This document shows, piece by piece, positions 13,850 to 27,249 of a stretch of 64,000 nt of DNA. This stretch comes from Protopterus annectens (lineage: Eukaryota > Chordata > Ceratodontiformes > Protopteridae): assembly GCF_019279795.1 (NCBI RefSeq), contig NC_056735.1:1934776199-1934840198 (forward strand), read 5' to 3'. The notes below the pieces were generated by a model. That model was not told the origin of the DNA, searched no databases, and saw only the letters and a program-made list of their open reading frames with translations. Each line of letters starts with the position of its first letter. The first letter of the stretch is position 1. A program made the translations under genes and the position numbers.

Positions 13850-15640
13850 GGTCTGTAGAGAGACAGAAAGGGGGACTTAAGTAATACATGGCATTTATTT
13901 TGTAAGTGTGATCTAAGTGAGCTTTAAAAGAGAGTAGTAGTTGAGGCAGAGATCAGAGCAGAAGGAAGATTGTTCCAGGTTTTAGCTATGCTGTGGGAGA
14001 ATAGTGCTTTTCCTGCAGAATTGTTAGCCTTTGAGATGCAGAGGAGGGATTTGTCGGAAGAGCGGAGAGGATGATTTATGTTATAGAGGTTAAGTAGTTG
14101 GGAAAGATCAAGAGTTCTTTCAGGATGTCTTATCACATTGAAGGCAATGACTAGCTGGTGATAGTTTAGTAGCTGGGGGAGTTCCAGCCATTGCAGTTCT
14201 TTTAGTGCCTGGCAGTGGTGGACTCTAAAGGTGGAGTTGCTTGCAAACTTTGCGATTTTATTATAGCATGATTCGAGTTTGGCAAGGTCAAGTTTTCTAA
14301 TCTGAGTAAGAATTGGTGCAGCATACATTAGCGTGGACAATAGGTGAGTCTACACTAGGGTAATCCTTGCTTGTTTAGAGAGGGATTTCCTGTGTCTATA
14401 TAGAGTTCCCATTTATTTATGGACCGTTTTGATAGTTTGTGAAACATGGACACCAAATAGTAGATTTTTCTCAATCTCAATGCCTAGGAGTTTGGTATGA
14501 TCAGAGGGAGAGATGATAGTTCCATTTTTAGAAGAGATAGTGAAGGATAGAGGGGTAGACATGGTTTTGTTGCAATTTGATTTTGTTAGGGTTTAAGATA
14601 AATTAGATCTGAGTAATCCACCTTTCCACGGAGCTAATGGATTCCTGGGTGAGTTGCTGTTGCCTTAGATGGAGCAGAACATATAAGTGTTGAATCGTCG
14701 GTGTAATGAATGAGTGAAGCATGCTGTGTGGTGGTATGGAGATTGCTGGTAAATATGGAAAAAGGAAATGGGCCCAATATCGAGTCTTGTGGTATGCCTA
14801 TAGTAGTTGGGAGTGAGGGCGATAGTACACTTTGCCACTGGACAGATTGTTGCCTTTCTGACAGATAGCTTTTGAACCAGGCTATCAAGGTAGGGGCAAA
14901 GGATAGGGAGGCTAGGGAGGCTAGTAGTATGGAATGTGAGACCATGTCAAATGCCTTGGAGAGGTCTAAAAATATTGCAGATACAAAGTTATTATTATTT
15001 CTGTGCTAGTTGACCAGATTGGTGAAAGAAAGCAGAGTGGCTGTTGTACTGTGGTGCTGCCTGAAGCCATGCTGAGTGGGGGATTGGAGATTATGTGAGT
15101 TTAGGAATTGCATTACTTGATAATGTAAGCATTTTTTGAGTATTTTAGATAGGGGGATAGAATGGCAAAGGGGCGATAGTTAGAGTATTCGTAGGAGCTT
15201 CCGCCTTTGTGAAGTGGAATAATGTAAGCTACCTCCAAGAGTTGCGGGACATATGCTTCTTCTATGGAGTGGTTAATAAGTACAGATATAGGGTAGGATA
15301 AGGATTCAGCAGCTATGTTTAGGAACTTGGCTGGTAGATTGTCAGAGGCACGGGTGGTAGGTTTCAGTTTTTGGAGGAGTCTTTTGATTGTAGAGGTAGG
15401 AACAGGTGAGAGAGTAAAGGATGGGATGTTGTCAGGGTCTTTGGTAGGGTTATGGGTTGGCTTGTTCTTGGCTAGATGTAGATTCTGTGAAATGGTGATT
15501 AAATTGGGAGGCAATGTCCTTGTTGTCATTAGTGGAGTTTGGAGTGGGAGTTGGAGTTTTGCAAGTAAATTGAAAGTAATTCTGTTCCCCAGTGCCAGCA
15601 GTAGAAAGATTTTTATTTTCTGTCATTCATTTATTTATTT
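13850..15640 (-). pseudogene. L2-type LINE ORF2 remnant
   Basis: Minus-strand frames with shifts, from 15,640 down: a linker region with FNHHF-like text; DNLPAKFLNIAAESLSYPISVLINHS and IIPLHKGGSSYEYSNYRPFAIL (RT fingers, 15,113-15,529); FKSYLSERQQSV and GIPQDSILGPFPFSIF, then HYTDDSTLIC at the YADD position (14,634-14,945); finally LESCYNKIAKFASNSTF...LPQLLNYHQLV (13,924-14,340). This order and wording are typical of the L2 clade of non-LTR retrotransposons. The endonuclease is missing. Several frameshifts make it inactive. Same family as the copies at 7.5-10.5 kb and 27.25-28.27 kb. Confidence 0.8.
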
Positions 15641-17414
15641 ATATAGATATATAGTTAAAGCACTTCAGATTTCCCTTTCCTAATGTTTTAATAAAAGAGC
15701 ACATAGCACATGTAAGCTAAAGTAAATTCAACTGTATATCGTGGTTGTCATCAGTTGTTACATTTCCTTTGCTGACTAGAAAATACTCATGCACTCCACT
15801 TGTGTAAAGACTGACTCAGAGTCAGTAGAAGATATCTCTTCCCAAGAATCTATGCACTAGATATGCATCCTCTTCTGGAAGGTGTCACAAGAAAGCATAA
15901 AATACGTTCTTATCAACAGTATCAGTGCACCTAGTTGATAGGGTTTCCATCTGTCTAACTTCCTGCAAAGAAATCCTGATTTGGGCAGTTTTGTCCTATT
16001 GTGGTGGAAGGGCATGAAAATGATAAATGTGGTGATACCGATAAAAAAATTACAAGAAAAATACTTTCTGAATTTTCATGGCAAACATTTAAAGTTCAAA
16101 GCTTAGCATTTCAATACTGTGATGCTGCTTATGTAAATTTGTCAGAAGAGGTGACAACTGCCTTTGAACCATTGACTGATCTAATTGCTCTGTTTTGCTA
16201 TGAAAGGCATGGCTACATTGAAGCAGTTCTCTACCTCTCTACAATAAAACAGTGTAAAACCGTTTCACACCTCTGTCTTTTTTACAGCAGCTGCTGAGCT
16301 CCTGACAAAAGCAGAACTAATTACCCATATAAGATTGCCAGCAGTATTTGGCTACGTACTTCTCTGCCTCTGTGGTATGTAATGCAGGCACAGACACATT
16401 TCTCGGCAAATTATATGAGAAGTTTAAGCTTAAAAGAAAAAAGTGGATGGTCTTTCCCTTCCTTTTATTCCAACCAAGGAAATTAAAGTTTATAAAGTAT
16501 AAGCATGTTTCTGGTACCTTCATAATACTGAAACCATATTGAAAGGAGAAAAGCAAAATAAAAGTTGAGCCCAACTATTGGAGAAGGTGGAGTTTTCCGT
16601 TAACTTGTTTCCTGACTCTACTAAATACTGCCATACAGACAACTGAGACTAAACCATCAGAATGTCAAGAATTCTCTCCTGAAGAGATGCGAGAGACTTG
16701 GATAACCATGACAGCATGTAATCTTGTGATTATTCAGTATTGGCAGTTTGGATATCCAAGTGAGGGGGAGATAGCCCTATTCCTGCAGTCCAAGTATGTA
16801 GAGAATAGGTAGCAGAAGTACTAAAGTCCCCCAAAGTAATACAAGTATACACATCAACAATCAGGACATGAAAGTATGGCTTCATAAAGTACGTACATTA
16901 GCTCTGTGTCATAAAAGATGCAGTTTAAATGAAAAGGCCTAGTGGATGGTTCTCTTCCCTGGGAACAAGTTACTTTAATAAGTAGAAGTATCCATGCTGG
17001 CAGATACAGATACCACCCTTTCTGTGATGATTAAACTAGGCCCTCGGGTTACCAGAATGAAGAAATGTCTTATCTGAAAGTAAAACATAGATTGTAGAAG
17101 CAGTTTGGACACAAGATACCTTTATGCCTGCCTGGATGATGACTTTTTCATGTCATCTTTTGCCAAATTTATAAGCTTAAGACAAAATATAAAGACTGAT
17201 GGATTCTGAGACTAGTTGATAAAGCTAATATCTGACATATTTAAGCTAGGTTGTTTCTGCAAAATGTACACTAGTGCATTTCACATACTTCTTTGCTACC
17301 TACAGATGACTGCTTTATTACTTGGCTCCAGTAGCATATATGCTAATGATCTTATCTCTTACTCTTCTGTTTATCAGGAGATTTTCTTATAGTGAGGATG
17401 ATGGCATCTATATT
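15641..17414. other. No recognisable feature
   Basis: AT-rich, unique-looking DNA. Small frames at 16,001-16,297 and 16,317-16,574 show no recognisable domain. Confidence 0.4.
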
Positions 17415-17663
17415 AGATTATCAAAAGTTTTATTCAGCGAACGCTCACATGAGCAAAAATGCTGGAAATCAAACTTTTTATTGTGGGGGGGGGTTGTGCC
17501 CCCCCACCCCCCGCTAACTATATATTCCAACTCCGAGATCGCACTATAGTGAGGAAAGGGCAAATATCCCACTCCTCACTGTACCATGACCCCACAAACA
17601 CCCTTTCGATTTCCAGCGTTTTCGCTCATGTGAGCGTTCGCTAAATAAAACTTTTGATAATCT
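17415..17663. mobile_element. Fold-back MITE with G/C-rich core
   Basis: Near-perfect terminal inverted repeats: AGATTATCAAAAGTTTTATT at 17,415 against its reverse complement ending at 17,663, extended by AGCGAACGCTCACATGAGC with one extra base. The inner arms hold GCTGGAAATC/GATTTCCAGC. The centre (17,484-17,554) carries the shared core: G-run, C-run, CCGCTAACTATATATTCC and AACTCCGAGATCGCAC, then CACTATAGTG. No coding capacity. Flanks are TATA-like on both sides, so a TA duplication is possible. Confidence 0.8.
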
Positions 17664-18344
17664 GCTATAGACCCGGATGATGCATATGGCATATAAATTA
17701 CCTCAGCTTACTGTGTAGTACCTTCTTTTTTTCTGTACTAGATGTAGTCTGCCATGTTTTTTTTCTACAAATATTTTTTAGTAAGTAACTCAGGACTATA
17801 AATTGCTCATACAATAATGAATTTAATATAAGAATCTACAAAACAATAACCGTATCCTCTACATATTAAACACTAGGGTGCAGAAGTGAATGAGACTGTT
17901 GACAATTAGTAAGCACCAATTTACTGAACTTTGATTTCCCTGCTGTGGTATATACCCTCAATGGATGTCTATAATTGCCAAATTTATTTGGAAATTATAG
18001 TACTGTGAATATAGTACCTTCTACTTCTGCCAATAATCTTTTGAAAACCCAAACTAGAACATTTATAATGTGTTTTATTTTTCTACATTAGAATGCTAGC
18101 TCATTCAGCTACGTACTAGGGTCATGCTTCAAGCAGGATTACTACTAAAATTTTCCTAAAGAAGAAATGTCAGGCCATATGTATTTTCAAACTAATAAAA
18201 CAAAACTTTCTACAATTGTCTTCTATGAAAGGCACATCTATCAAATATTAAAACTCTGGAGACAATGAAGATGAAAAAGCTAAATGACCTATTCTAAGAT
18301 GAAACAGAGTTTTAACACAGAAGGCATGAGAACAGTATAATTTC
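17664..18344. other. No recognisable feature
   Basis: AT-rich DNA between a MITE and a CR1 copy. No coding or repeat signature recognised. Confidence 0.4.
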
Positions 18345-19690
18345 CAACGGTCCATAGGTTCTTAGGTGGTTATTAGGCTATCAGCCCATAAGCCATTTTA
18401 AACATACCCATGTTTACCTCAAATTTACCAGAATAATGTTGATGTGTCAATATCCCAAGGAATATTAGGGTTATGATATAGGTCTGTACACATCAAGCAT
18501 TCACAGGCTGCCCACTGTCCCTTAGGGATATAGGCGCCAAACAAGGGGTACATTTGTGATTTCTCATCCACTGATCCAATATTCATTTCAATAAAGCTAG
18601 GGTTAAGCTTTACTTCACATGGATGGGAAGCCTGTTCCAAACAAGGGCTAATCTTTGAGACAAATAACTGTCCCTCCAACATTTCATGTTTATGTCACAG
18701 ACAAGGTTTAGGCCCTTAGAATGAGTATGTCTGATATTATTTGTTTTGTGGACGTGTAACAAATCCAATAATGTGGAATCAGAGGATGCCTTGTACGTTC
18801 AACACAGATCACCATGCAACAATATGTTTTAGATCAAGTACAGGTTTACAGCTTTTAGATGGTCCAAACTGGAACTTTGTTTACTCCCTTTACTCTTCCT
18901 TTGATGAACCTTAGTGGACTCTCAATCTGTTGCAAGCACCTGGACATGTATATGCCAAAGGGTACATTGTATTATATGACTGGTCTGATGTGGGTCAAGT
19001 ACAGTGCAACAATGACCTCCTTGGACCGAAATGCCATGCCCTTACTTATAAGTTCTGTAATGTATAATGATTTTCTCACAACAGCAGACCTGCTGTAGTC
19101 AAAAGTCAAATTACTGTCAACATGCATTCCCGGATCACTATGTATGTATGTATGTACTTTTTGGGGTATATTATCAACATGGTAATTTCCAGTTGTAGCC
19201 AACTTCGCAAAGGGTACGGTTATGTATTTTTCACATTGAGTTTTAGACTATGGCTCTGGAACCAGTTGTTTTTCTGCATCAGCCAAGCTTAAAGGGTATC
19301 TGTGTCTTTAGGGCATTCAGTGATAAGGCCTAGCCTGCAGTTATCTCCAAACTTGTTCAGCTGGAGGAGTTTGATATTTGTCATGACATCAGAGAGGCTG
19401 ATGCCAAAAAGCAGAGACCTTAGCAATGATCCTCATGGGGTATTCCCTCTATCTTAACTTCTTGTGTCAAGTCAGTGACACAGCTGGCTATCAGGTGAAA
19501 TATGGTTTTATGACTAATTTTGTAAGTTTATCAAAAATGCCCAAGTGAGGTATTGTGTCACATGACTTGACCAGTTCAAGGTCAGCAGTGTTCACAGTTT
19601 TGCCTTAATTCATAGCTTTAGTGACCTTCTCAAAGAAGTCAACTAGGTTAAGCAAGTGTAAACTGCCTTTGACAAAACCAAACTGAGTAT
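18345..19690 (-). pseudogene. CR1 LINE, 5'-truncated RT copy
   Basis: The CR1 tail is at the low end: 18,350-18,400 is the reverse complement of 'ggctgatagcctaataa...aacctatgga'. Upstream on the minus strand comes HVDSNLTFDYSRSAVVRKSLYITELISKGMAFRSKEVIVALYLTHIRPVI (read in two pieces), which aligns with HVDSNLSFDNHVAKVVGKAF and SRSGEVIVPLYSSLIRPII of the long copy. The 5' break is near 19,690 in TQFGFVKG...LLNLVDFFEKVTKAM. Many stops and frameshifts; an old inactive copy. Confidence 0.85.
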
Positions 19691-21087
19691 AACACAGTAC
19701 AATGCAAACAATATAAAGAATCCAAATCCAAAACAATATAACAATCTACTACGTAAATGGGTAGATATGTTTCTTCAACAGTTATTATACTCTCAGATAT
19801 TGTAAAAAAGAAAGATTCTGATTCATGAATATCAACATCAGAGGATATAATTCTAAATGCAGAAGAAAATCTAGATATTTGCAGCTGCATTTGTTGCTGT
19901 GACTTAGTATGAGTTAATGAGAAACTGTTGCACTGAGAACATCATAGCCACAGTAATGATATTCTTAGAAGAACATTTCCAGTAAGTGTAGCTCTTAACT
20001 TCTTTGCTCAAAAATCAGGGACAAAGCAAAAAGTAATAGAGGGTGGAGAAAGGCCCAAAATCAGGGACATTTTTTTTAATAATGTTCTAATTCAATTAAA
20101 AGTTAATAGGACCACATGTTTTGTATCAAAGTATAATTTCTGAACAGCAAAAAGCATGAAATTCTAATGTCTGGCATAATCCTGAGTATTTTACCAGAAA
20201 AAAATATAGAAAACTAGTTAAAAATGTAAGGCAAAAATGGGATGCTCTATAAAATGAAGGACAGCTGAGAGGTATGCCCAGAAATATTTCACATGCCTAA
20301 TCTTATTATCACTATTAAATATGTCTTACAGTTCCTGGAATGCCCAAAATCTCTAAACAACATAATAGCCAAGCAGGCACACAGAGCCTTATGGTAAACA
20401 CAGTACTCTGATGTTCTGCCACAGATATGTGTTCAATTACTAAATTGTCTAAATGTTTCTTCAGTTTTAAAAGGTGATAAAGAAGAAACATTTTTACCTG
20501 GCATGGACACAAACTGAGAAATCAATTAGCAGTTCCAGCAGTCTATACATTACAAAAACAATTCTGCTACTGCTTAGTAAAAATGAAAACTTAAAAATAC
20601 TTTTCATGCCAGATCACAGCTTTCTTGCAATGACAAGCATCAAATTTCATCAGCTTAAGAAGCCCTGCCAAATGAAGACAAATACTTAATTCTGAGCAAC
20701 GGTGAAAAAGATTTTGTCTGCATTTTCATGATAATGTTTAAATCTTTTATCTCCTTCACTGTGGTTGTATTGGTTGCTTGCTGGTCTGCGTTTACAAATT
20801 AATTATTGTTTAAAGAGTGTAATCTTCAATCGATCACACAAGTATGAACATTATTGACTAAATTGATGTTTCATAGTTCATTGCTGGTTACTAAAACATA
20901 ATTGCATATACAAGAGCTACTTTTATAATCTGGAATTGTTTTTGCTCAAAGAATAATCCTCAAATGGCAATATCTTAATATTTTCTTTAACTGACTTTAT
21001 CTGTACAGTTAATGTGCCTATACTGCATTGTGAATACCAAGATACTGGAGCTCTGTTGCTTTTCTTGATTACCAGATATCTTGTATG

Positions 21088-21092
<5 letters not shown>
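19691..21092. other. No gene; possible dispersed repeat piece
   Basis: At 19,990-20,070 words such as 'aaaatcagggacaaagc' and 'aaaatcagggacattt' resemble text at 23,905-23,985 ('aaatctgtacaaagcc', 'aaatagggacaaat'). This may be one old interspersed repeat family. The rest is AT-rich and unassigned. Confidence 0.3.

Positions 21093-21158
<66 letters not shown>
21093..21158. repeat. (TA)n tract 1 of 5
   Basis: Uninterrupted TA dinucleotides directly abutting an inverted-repeat element on the right. Confidence 0.95.
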
Positions 21159-21160
<2 letters not shown>

Positions 21161-21607
21161 CTGAAAGCTCGAAATTCATAAGCTCGTGCCCAGAATCTCG
21201 AGTTTTCAGCAACTCGAAATTCTAAAGCGGACGTAAAAGACATGCTAACATGTCTTTACAATGTTTTTGCAGGGGGGCAAGCCCCCTGCACCCCCCACCC
21301 CCCTACTTAAATATACCAACTTCGAGATCGCACTACAACGGGGATGAAGGAAATCTCCCGTTCTACGCTGTATACAGAAGCGCACAATGGGAGAATTTCT
21401 GTTCCTCCGCTATAGTGCGGTCACGGAGTTGGTATATTTCAGCAAAGAGACTGCAGGGGGACTCGGCCCCCTTTATACATGTCAGTAAACTTCCTTTTTT
21501 TTTTTTTGTTGATGTCTCCCCTTCACAAGTTAGAGTTACTGAAACTCGAGATTCTGGGCTTGAGGTTATGAATTTCGAGCTTTCAGCAATTCGAGCTTGT
21601 GAAGGGA

Positions 21608-21610
<3 letters not shown>
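21159..21610. mobile_element. Fold-back element with duplicated, inverted core
   Basis: The left arm (GCTGAAAGCTCGAAATTCAT..., from 21,159) pairs with the right arm ending near 21,590 (ATGAATTTCGAGCTTTCAGC). Inside, CCCAGAATCTCGAGTT also pairs. The right side extends about 20 bp further (AGCTTGTGAAGGGAAAC) than the left, so the left end is probably truncated. The middle holds the shared core in plus orientation (21,269-21,336) and again inverted (21,408-21,475). The arms are built from short variations on CTCGAAATTC. Flanked on both sides by (TA)n. No coding capacity; the long frame through it is an artefact. Confidence 0.75.

Positions 21611-21670
<60 letters not shown>
21611..21670. repeat. 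(TA)n tract 2 of 5
   Basis: About 30 TA units between two inverted-repeat elements. Confidence 0.95.
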
Positions 21671-21673
<3 letters not shown>

Positions 21674-22005
21674 TACCTTGAAATAGTCGCACAATGTATG
21701 TGCGAACAACATATGTGCAAAAACAAATAAGGACACACTCAGAATTCAATGAACACATAGTGTTGAACTGACCTGCATAACAACAATAGTACCTATATGG
21801 ACCGAAGTTCCCTACCGCTCTGGATCCAGGAACAAGTGCTACCATGGGTCCCAAGGGGGGCGCAGGTCCAGTATTTGATTGGGTGGCATCGGATTTCGAT
21901 GTGTCAACTGACGACATTCAGAACAGCTGAAGTTTCATCCCGCGATGTTAATTCTCACTATTCTGAACATTCAACATTTTTGTGTTTGTTTTTTTCAAGA
22001 TAAAC

Positions 22006-22008
<3 letters not shown>
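21671..22008. mobile_element. Small TIR element between (TA)n tracts
   Basis: The left end, GTTTACCTTGAAA, pairs with the right end, TTTCAAGATAAAC with one mismatch, immediately inside the flanking TA tracts. A second pairing is seen further in (words around 'gttgaactgac' and 'gtcaactgac'). It lacks the G/C-rich core shared by its neighbours. No coding capacity. Probably a MITE. Confidence 0.5.

Positions 22009-22072
<64 letters not shown>
22009..22072. repeat. (TA)n tract 3 of 5
   Basis: About 31 TA units between two inverted-repeat elements. Confidence 0.95.

Positions 22073-23070
<998 letters not shown>

Positions 23071-23149
<79 letters not shown>
23071..23149. repeat. (TA)n tract 5 of 5
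   Basis: About 39 TA units. Confidence 0.95.
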
Positions 23150-23152
<3 letters not shown>

Positions 23153-23242
23153 ATTGGCAGCCTAAGATCTATGGATAGGAAGTCTTCCTGTTAATATGAT
23201 ATGGTTTAGACCATGAGCAGGCTTGAGTGGGTTACTGTGGCT

Positions 23243-23437
23243 GAGCATGCACATGAATTTGTATCATATTCCATTGCAATACAACTCAAACATGTGTGGC
23301 CAAGTAGCAAACTGACCTGAACATGCACATGAGTTTGTAGCATATTCCACAGCAATACAACTCAAAGATGTGTGGCCATGTAGGAAAGTGATCTGAGCAT
23401 ACACGAGTTTGTAGAATATTCCATTGTGCAGATCACA
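23243..23437. repeat. 76-bp tandem repeat, about 2.6 copies
   Basis: Units begin GAGCATGCAC (23,243), GAACATGCAC (23,319) and GAGCATACAC (23,395), exactly 76 bp apart, each continuing with 'gtttgta.catattcca'. The third unit is partial and loses similarity after the word ATTCCATTG. Confidence 0.85.
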
Positions 23438-24245
23438 CAAATCAAGCTGCTTTGCAAAAATTTACAGAAATACTATGAGAATAGGAGAATTACATATCAT
23501 AAAGCCCTGTAAGTATTTGTTTTGCACCCAACAAAGGCTGGCTTCTGCTCTGGACATCATTTAATATTATGATCAAGTTCCCCAATACAAACAGAAGTTA
23601 TGTACTTTTTTTTTTGATAAGCAGTGGGACACATGCACAGTATAAAGGTGGTAGTAGGTTGTTAAGTTTCCTTCTGATCATAACTTCATTCTGCCATCTC
23701 AACATATGGCTCCTATCCTGCTGTGCACTTGCAATTTAGCAATTCAAAATATTAAATTATGTTTATTTTCTTTGCAGTCATTGCATGAACTCATCCAGTT
23801 GTGCTTCTCTCACAGCAACTATGATATCTAATCCCATGGAATAATTAAATTCTGTATGTCATTTTTCCACTTAATCCACACAATAGTTCATAAGTAGAGT
23901 TTCTATACTTCTCAACCTCTTAGTCTGAGAAATCTGTACAAAGCCAAAATGAATGGGGGAAAAAGATCAAAAATAGGGACAAATTTTAATTATTGCTCTT
24001 ATAAATTTACACAGTTGATACTATAAAATGTTTCTCATTAGCCTACATTTTCTGAAGGATTGTCTGAAGCACAAATGTCTGTCATTATTTCATCATCATC
24101 ATCATCATCCCCCTTTTTCACATCATTTATTTAATGATTTTTATCATTGGTTATTGCCAGAAAACCACAGATTTTATGAGAAACAGTGCAACAATATCAG
24201 GCAAAAATCTTGACATTCTGCAAAAATCTGGACAGTTGAAAGCTG

Positions 24246-24246
24246 T

Positions 24247-24310
<64 letters not shown>

Positions 24311-24331
24311 ATGCATGCGTGCGTGCGTGCT

Positions 24332-24386
<55 letters not shown>
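24246..24386. repeat. (TG)n microsatellite with GCGTGCGT interruption
   Basis: Two long TG runs separated by a CATGCATGCGTGCGTGCGTG block near 24,309-24,330. Cys-Val frames here are artefacts. Confidence 0.95.
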
Positions 24387-24389
<3 letters not shown>

Positions 24390-24590
24390 AAAATTACCTG
24401 CATAAATGTACTTTTATTAAAGTTCTTAACTTTTGTTATTCATTTTTATTGCAGACAAAATGTTTAGGCTGAATTAATACCATTTATACAAAGAAAGGGT
24501 AGTAAGCAGGTTGTCTACAATGGAACTATTTTAAATAAATACAACTAAAACACCACAGCAGTACCAGGCAAAGGTGCAACACCAAAACCA

Positions 24591-24687
24591 AAGAATAGAA
24601 AAGCACCAAAAATGCTCGAGGAGGACTCCATTTCAAAGTCTTTGACTTGGTCTCCTCCTCGTGCATTTTTGGTGTTTTTCTGTTCTT
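24591..24687. repeat. Short hairpin element
   Basis: AAGAATAGAAAAGCACCAAA at 24,591 pairs with TTTGGTGTTTTTCTGTTCTT ending at 24,687, and inside it CTCGAGGAGGA pairs with TCCTCCTCG. The arms are about 40 bp around a short loop. TTAAATAAAT lies on each side (about 24,531 and 24,691), which might be a target duplication or AT-rich coincidence. A (TC)n tract follows at 24,735-24,757. Confidence 0.7.
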
Positions 24688-24759
24688 TACTTTAAATAAA
24701 TGTTTATTTTTATAAGAACCATATATTCTTATGGTCTCTCTCTCTCTCTCTCTCTCTTC

Positions 24760-25559
24760 CATTAGTCACAGTCACTGTCATTCATGGAGTTTTCAAGGCA
24801 AAAGGAAGAAAGAAAAGTAGCTTGCCAGGTCTTTCCTCCATATCCCACACACACATACCCAAGACAGCTTACATATGTCTTTTGGATGTGGGAGTAAGCA
24901 GTATCCTAGTTAGCTGTATAATTCATAAATCAATGGTTATAGACATCAGACAGCTTTATTTATTACCCAATCCTTTCTTTTTTATATTAGCATTGCTATC
25001 TTTTAAATACAGAAGTGTTCAATAAGCTTTTGCAATATGTTTTGATTTTAGGGGGGAAGATGCAGATATAGCTGTTTTTATTGATGATGATTGGTGAAGT
25101 TTTGTTTTAGTTCAATACTGGCAATGATCTTTTTGATATTATAGCCTTTTGATAAATCTTCACTGATATATTTAAACTCTGTGAAGCCTTACAAGAAATA
25201 TCATTTTAGTATTAAGCATTAAGGGTTTTCCATGGGTGGCATCTGATAAGTTTTTAGAGAGGTTTTCAGAACATCTTACAAGTTTATTATATGCCAGACT
25301 AGTATTTTTGCACTATTTCTTCTACTCCCCACTGTTGCTGCTATTTACACTTTCTATAGTTATATGGTTTTTACAATGCATATAATACTTTACTTTGGTG
25401 AATACTGAGCCCTGGAGATTGAGCAGGGGTACAGATATGTTGCAAATTGAAGTTTTTTTTCACCTGTTTTACAATCCAAGTCTCAAGTTAACTTCATTTA
25501 ATAGACTTATTTGATGAATAACCAATGCAATAGAATTAGTAACATATTGCTTTTCACTA
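24760..25559. other. No recognisable feature
   Basis: AT-rich sequence with no coding or repeat signature that I can name. Confidence 0.4.
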
Positions 25560-26290
25560 TAGTAGCAAAGGACAATTAAAAAATAAATTAGTGGCAGTTA
25601 TTTTAGTAAAGAGAGCAGCTAAGCTTAATATCATAGACATTACTACAGACCCATTAGGAATATTTCTTTTTAAATTTGTGCTTGATAACAGATTAAACAA
25701 TCCCACTGTAATACTAACCACTTACATCCAATATTATGGGCAAATATAGTTAATTTCATCAATCCTAAATTTGCTGCCTGGGTTAAAAAACAGTATTACT
25801 TTATTAAAGGGATGACTGGAAAACCATGATAGACCCTTGTAAAGAAATGTATTATAAAATCAAACCATTCATTACTAAATATTCTAATATGTTCTATGAT
25901 TTGATAGATACTCACAATCTAATAGATACATATAGATCCTCTATCCATCATCAAACTATGTTATTACTTAGCCTTAGAGAAAAAAATGATATAGAATGGT
26001 TCTGTGTCTTATATCTAAAACAATATTATTTTTCAGAATATTCCTCAGTGCACTTGATCAAAACTTTTTTCTTCCTTCTTTGCACGTAACAAATTTTGCC
26101 ACTAAAAGTGGTACTACCCCAATTAAATTTGATAGTCAATGGATAGGATTCAAAACAGAACTAAAGATTATTCTTCTAAATCAGAGGAGTTCTACTAAGA
26201 AGAATCAAGCAAGCTGGAAGAAAGATATATTTAATTTGTTTAAAAAACTTAGAGAGTAGTTTATTAAACATGAATGATGGCTATATTAAT
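25560..26290 (+). pseudogene. L1/Tx1-type LINE ORF2, endonuclease remnant
   Basis: Plus-strand reading with frame changes shows TDPLGIFLFKFVLDN, then text like YIQYYGQIQLI (the YAPN region of L1/Tx1 endonucleases), LLKG...NH (the GGDFN region), LIDTYRSS (like 'DxWR..HP') and, near 26,070-26,280, the linker NFATKSGTTPIKFDSQW and RSSTKKNQASWKKDI. The order fits the endonuclease and the following linker. Many stops; inactive. It is the same broad clade as the antisense element at 28.8-37.7 kb but on the opposite strand and not part of it. Confidence 0.5.
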
Positions 26291-26772
26291 ACAAAAATAC
26301 GCAGCTTGAATTAAATCAAATTCAGTCCTCCTGACTACTTTGGTATTAACAGACTGCTAGCGACCTAATCAAAATAGGCTACCTTCCATATAGCTAGTCA
26401 GTATAATTAAGATTCAGAAAGTACCCTCTCATATTATAGAACTTTGAAATGACACAGACAGCTGCATACATTTTTATGCTTTATGGTGAGATTTCATTTA
26501 TGATATTGCAAGTTCCAATAAATCCTAGCAAAATATTGATAAATATCTCAATATCCTTATTTTAGTTTTAATAAAGCCTGTATTTGCTTATCTATAAATT
26601 AAACTGATTTCAGTAGTCAACATCCATTATATCCATTATTTAAAAGACTATAAGACTCTTGATAGAATGGATGACACCCTCCAAAAAAATTGCTGCACAA
26701 AATTATCCTAAAAATCTTTTTTGGTTCTTTTTGTTATGCTAGATTCTGTAAATGTATGTGTGCATGTGCATA

Positions 26773-26775
<3 letters not shown>

Positions 26776-26843
<68 letters not shown>
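26776..26843. repeat. (TG)n microsatellite
   Basis: About 34 TG units. Confidence 0.95.
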
Positions 26844-26845
<2 letters not shown>

Positions 26846-26936
26846 ATGATGTATTTTTGTGAGAGTATGTAATAAGAGTGATCAATTTACAGTGAATCTA
26901 AAATTATTGCAAATAATGAAAACCAAAGCTAGTTTT

Positions 26937-27160
26937 GCAGGGGTAGCCCCCTGCTCCCTGCTAATTATATACACCAAATCTGAGATCGCAGAACAGTGGA
27001 ATAATGGAGTGGGGTAAGGGTAAGTTCCCTTACTCCCTAACTCTGCTGCAAAATGATCTCATACAATGTATATTATGGGTTTTATTCATTTCATTGAAAG
27101 CTCAAAATATTGAAATGCAAACGCTTGAAAACTCAAAATATTGAAAATGTGAATTTTTCT
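26937..27160. mobile_element. Lone core of the fold-back family, partial element
   Basis: GCAGGGGTAGCCCCCTGC, then CCCTGCTAATTATATACACC and TCTGAGATCGCA (26,937-26,998) match the shared core. To the right, words such as CTCAAAATATTGAAA (27,100-27,150) match the arm words of the palindrome at 22.1-22.6 kb. A matching left arm is not visible, so this is probably a decayed, one-armed element. Confidence 0.55.
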
Positions 27161-27249
27161 TTATGATTGAGTGATCCAGGACTGTGTACACATAATTAGC
27201 AAGGACGTTATTACTTATTTATTTATTGACAGTTGATTGCTAGTAAAGT

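Noticed and set aside
16001..16297. Small exon-like frame
   Set aside because: No recognisable domain and no convincing splice sites on both sides.
21250..21917. Overlapping frames of 143 and 184 codons
   Set aside because: They run through a fold-back MITE and a (TA)n tract (Tyr-Ile runs), with no domain.
23243..23437. CRISPR array
   Set aside because: Tandem 76-bp units without unique spacers, in a eukaryotic repeat-rich setting.
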